A stretch of 6,883 nucleotides of DNA from an uncultured Prevotellaceae bacterium (lineage in GTDB: Bacteria > Bacteroidota > Bacteroidia > Bacteroidales > Bacteroidaceae): the NCBI GenBank assembly GCA_902803455.1, contig CADCQC010000304.1, forward strand, positions 1 through 6,883, given 5' to 3'. The first letter of the stretch is position 1. Every line of letters begins with the position of its first letter. A program made the translations under genes and the position numbers. Positions 6,560 through 6,883 of the stretch are shown piece after piece. The notes under the pieces are model-generated. The model ran no database searches, was not told the DNA's origin, and saw nothing but the letters and a program-made list of their open reading frames with translations.

Positions 6560-6598
6560 CCCTTGACAAAGGGGAAAAATAGGCTCAAAATGCCCCTT
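6560..6598 (+). terminator. Weak, possibly alternative hairpins after the GH3 gene
   Basis: Three segments compete for pairing. CCCTT (6560-6564) can pair with AAGGG (6569-6573) around GACA. AAGGGG (6569-6574) can instead pair with CCCCTT (6593-6598) across an 18-base loop. The stems are short and no T-run follows directly, so termination here is tentative. The position, 11 bases after the GH3 stop, fits a 3'-end element. Confidence 0.3.
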
Positions 6599-6646
6599 GA
6601 TAACCTTAATTAACCAAAAATGACGGTAAAAGTGAGTTTTTTTTCG

Positions 6647-6654
6647 TAACTTTG
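6647..6654 (+). promoter_or_regulatory. Promoter -7 box of the GT5 gene
   Basis: TAACTTTG matches TAnnTTTG and is identical to the -7 box at 566-573. A run of eight T residues (6637-6644) precedes it, but there is no clear TTTG -33 box at 19-21 bases upstream. The start should be near 6661, giving a leader of about 66 nt. It separates the GT5 gene from the GH3 transcript. Confidence 0.55.
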
Positions 6655-6662
6655 CACATTGG

Positions 6663-6691
6663 AAGACAAAAGGGCTTTTGTCCATCGTCTT
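6663..6691 (+). promoter_or_regulatory. Hairpin in the GT5 mRNA leader with an alternative pairing
   Basis: GACAAAA (6665-6671) and TTTTGTC (6676-6682) form a perfect 7-bp stem with a GGGC loop, within a few bases of the expected transcript start. AAGAC (6663-6667) could instead pair with GTCTT (6687-6691), which excludes the outer part of the first stem. It may protect the 5' end or switch between forms; no known riboswitch is recognised. Confidence 0.35.
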
Positions 6692-6726
6692 ACTATTTTT
6701 CAACAGGCAAAACAAATACCAAAAAA

Positions 6727-6883
6727 ATGTCGAAGAAGATCCTATTCGTCAATCAAGAGATTACTCCCTACGTGCCCGAAAGCGATATCGCCGTCCTCGG
6801 ACAAACTCTTCCTCAGCTCATGCAGGAGCAGGGATATGAGATACGCACCTTTATGCCTAAATGGGGCACAATCAATGAAAGAA
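6727..6883 (+). CDS. GT5 glycogen/starch synthase-like glycosyltransferase, N-terminal part
   Basis: The first 52 codons of a protein cut by the window end. The opening MSKKILFVNQEITPYVPESD and the later IRTFMPKWGTINER match the start of the Bacteroidales glycogen/starch synthase (GlgA-like) family, in which the first Rossmann domain begins with a short beta strand and the FMPKWGTINER segment follows. Such enzymes add glucose from a nucleotide sugar to an alpha-glucan in the cytoplasm. The usual GlgA donor-site motif K-x-G-G-L after the first strand is absent; the aligned place reads VPESDIAVLG. In Bacteroidales this gene is often found just upstream of panC and panD (from memory); that part lies outside the window. 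The ATG at 6727 sits in an A-rich leader (ACCAAAAAAATG) with no Shine-Dalgarno sequence, normal for the phylum. Glycosyltransferase identity is strong; donor and exact role are inferred. Confidence 0.88.
   Translation, partial: MSKKILFVNQEITPYVPESDIAVLGQTLPQLMQEQGYEIRTFMPKWGTINER

Noticed and set aside
1..6883. CRISPR arrays, tRNA or rRNA genes, insertion sequences, transposases
   Set aside because: No regularly spaced repeats, cloverleaf-like segments, terminal inverted repeats or transposase motifs were seen on either strand.

Overview
The window looks like chromosomal DNA from a Bacteroidales bacterium, most likely Prevotella or a close relative. Three things point there. The intergenic regions carry Bacteroidetes-type promoters (TTTG, about 19-20 bases, then TAnnTTTG). 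Shine-Dalgarno sequences are absent and the start codons sit in A-rich leaders. The protein families (Bacteroidetes PBP1A tail, DUF5020-type barrel, a GH3 enzyme with an AEEAPHGHM motif, and the Bacteroidales GT5 protein starting ..FVNQEITPY) are typical of that order. All genes read on the plus strand.

Layout. Bases 2-367 hold the 3' end of a class A penicillin-binding protein, followed by a 15-bp perfect hairpin (404-436). Bases 437-1015 form an AT-rich gap with no long ORF, but it is not empty. It holds a 14-bp palindrome (517-530), a close match to the Bacteroidetes promoter (543-573), a short putative transcript (about 580-799) ending in a strong hairpin plus T-tract, and a second promoter (906-937) for the next gene. 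Bases 1016-3409 encode a 797-aa protein of unknown function that appears to be built from paired modules: two RNA polymerase alpha-CTD-like helix-hairpin-helix units, two HARE-HTH-like winged helices and two helicase-associated-like repeats. Bases 3434-4174 encode a secreted DUF5020/Tsx-like outer-membrane barrel, and 4210-6549 a periplasmic GH3 glycosidase. The last 330 bases hold possible alternative hairpins, a promoter, and the first 52 codons of a GT5 glycogen/starch synthase-like protein that runs off the end.

How the genes may work together. The 797-aa gene, the barrel gene and the GH3 gene are separated by only 24 and 35 bases with no convincing internal promoter or terminator, so they may be one transcript. 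The barrel and the GH3 enzyme fit an envelope pair in which a small solute crosses the outer membrane and a glycoside is trimmed in the periplasm. No SusC/SusD pair or sensor is in view, so this is not a recognisable polysaccharide utilisation locus. The GT5 gene has its own promoter and is a separate unit. The least explained parts are the 797-aa protein and the short transcript locus upstream of it.
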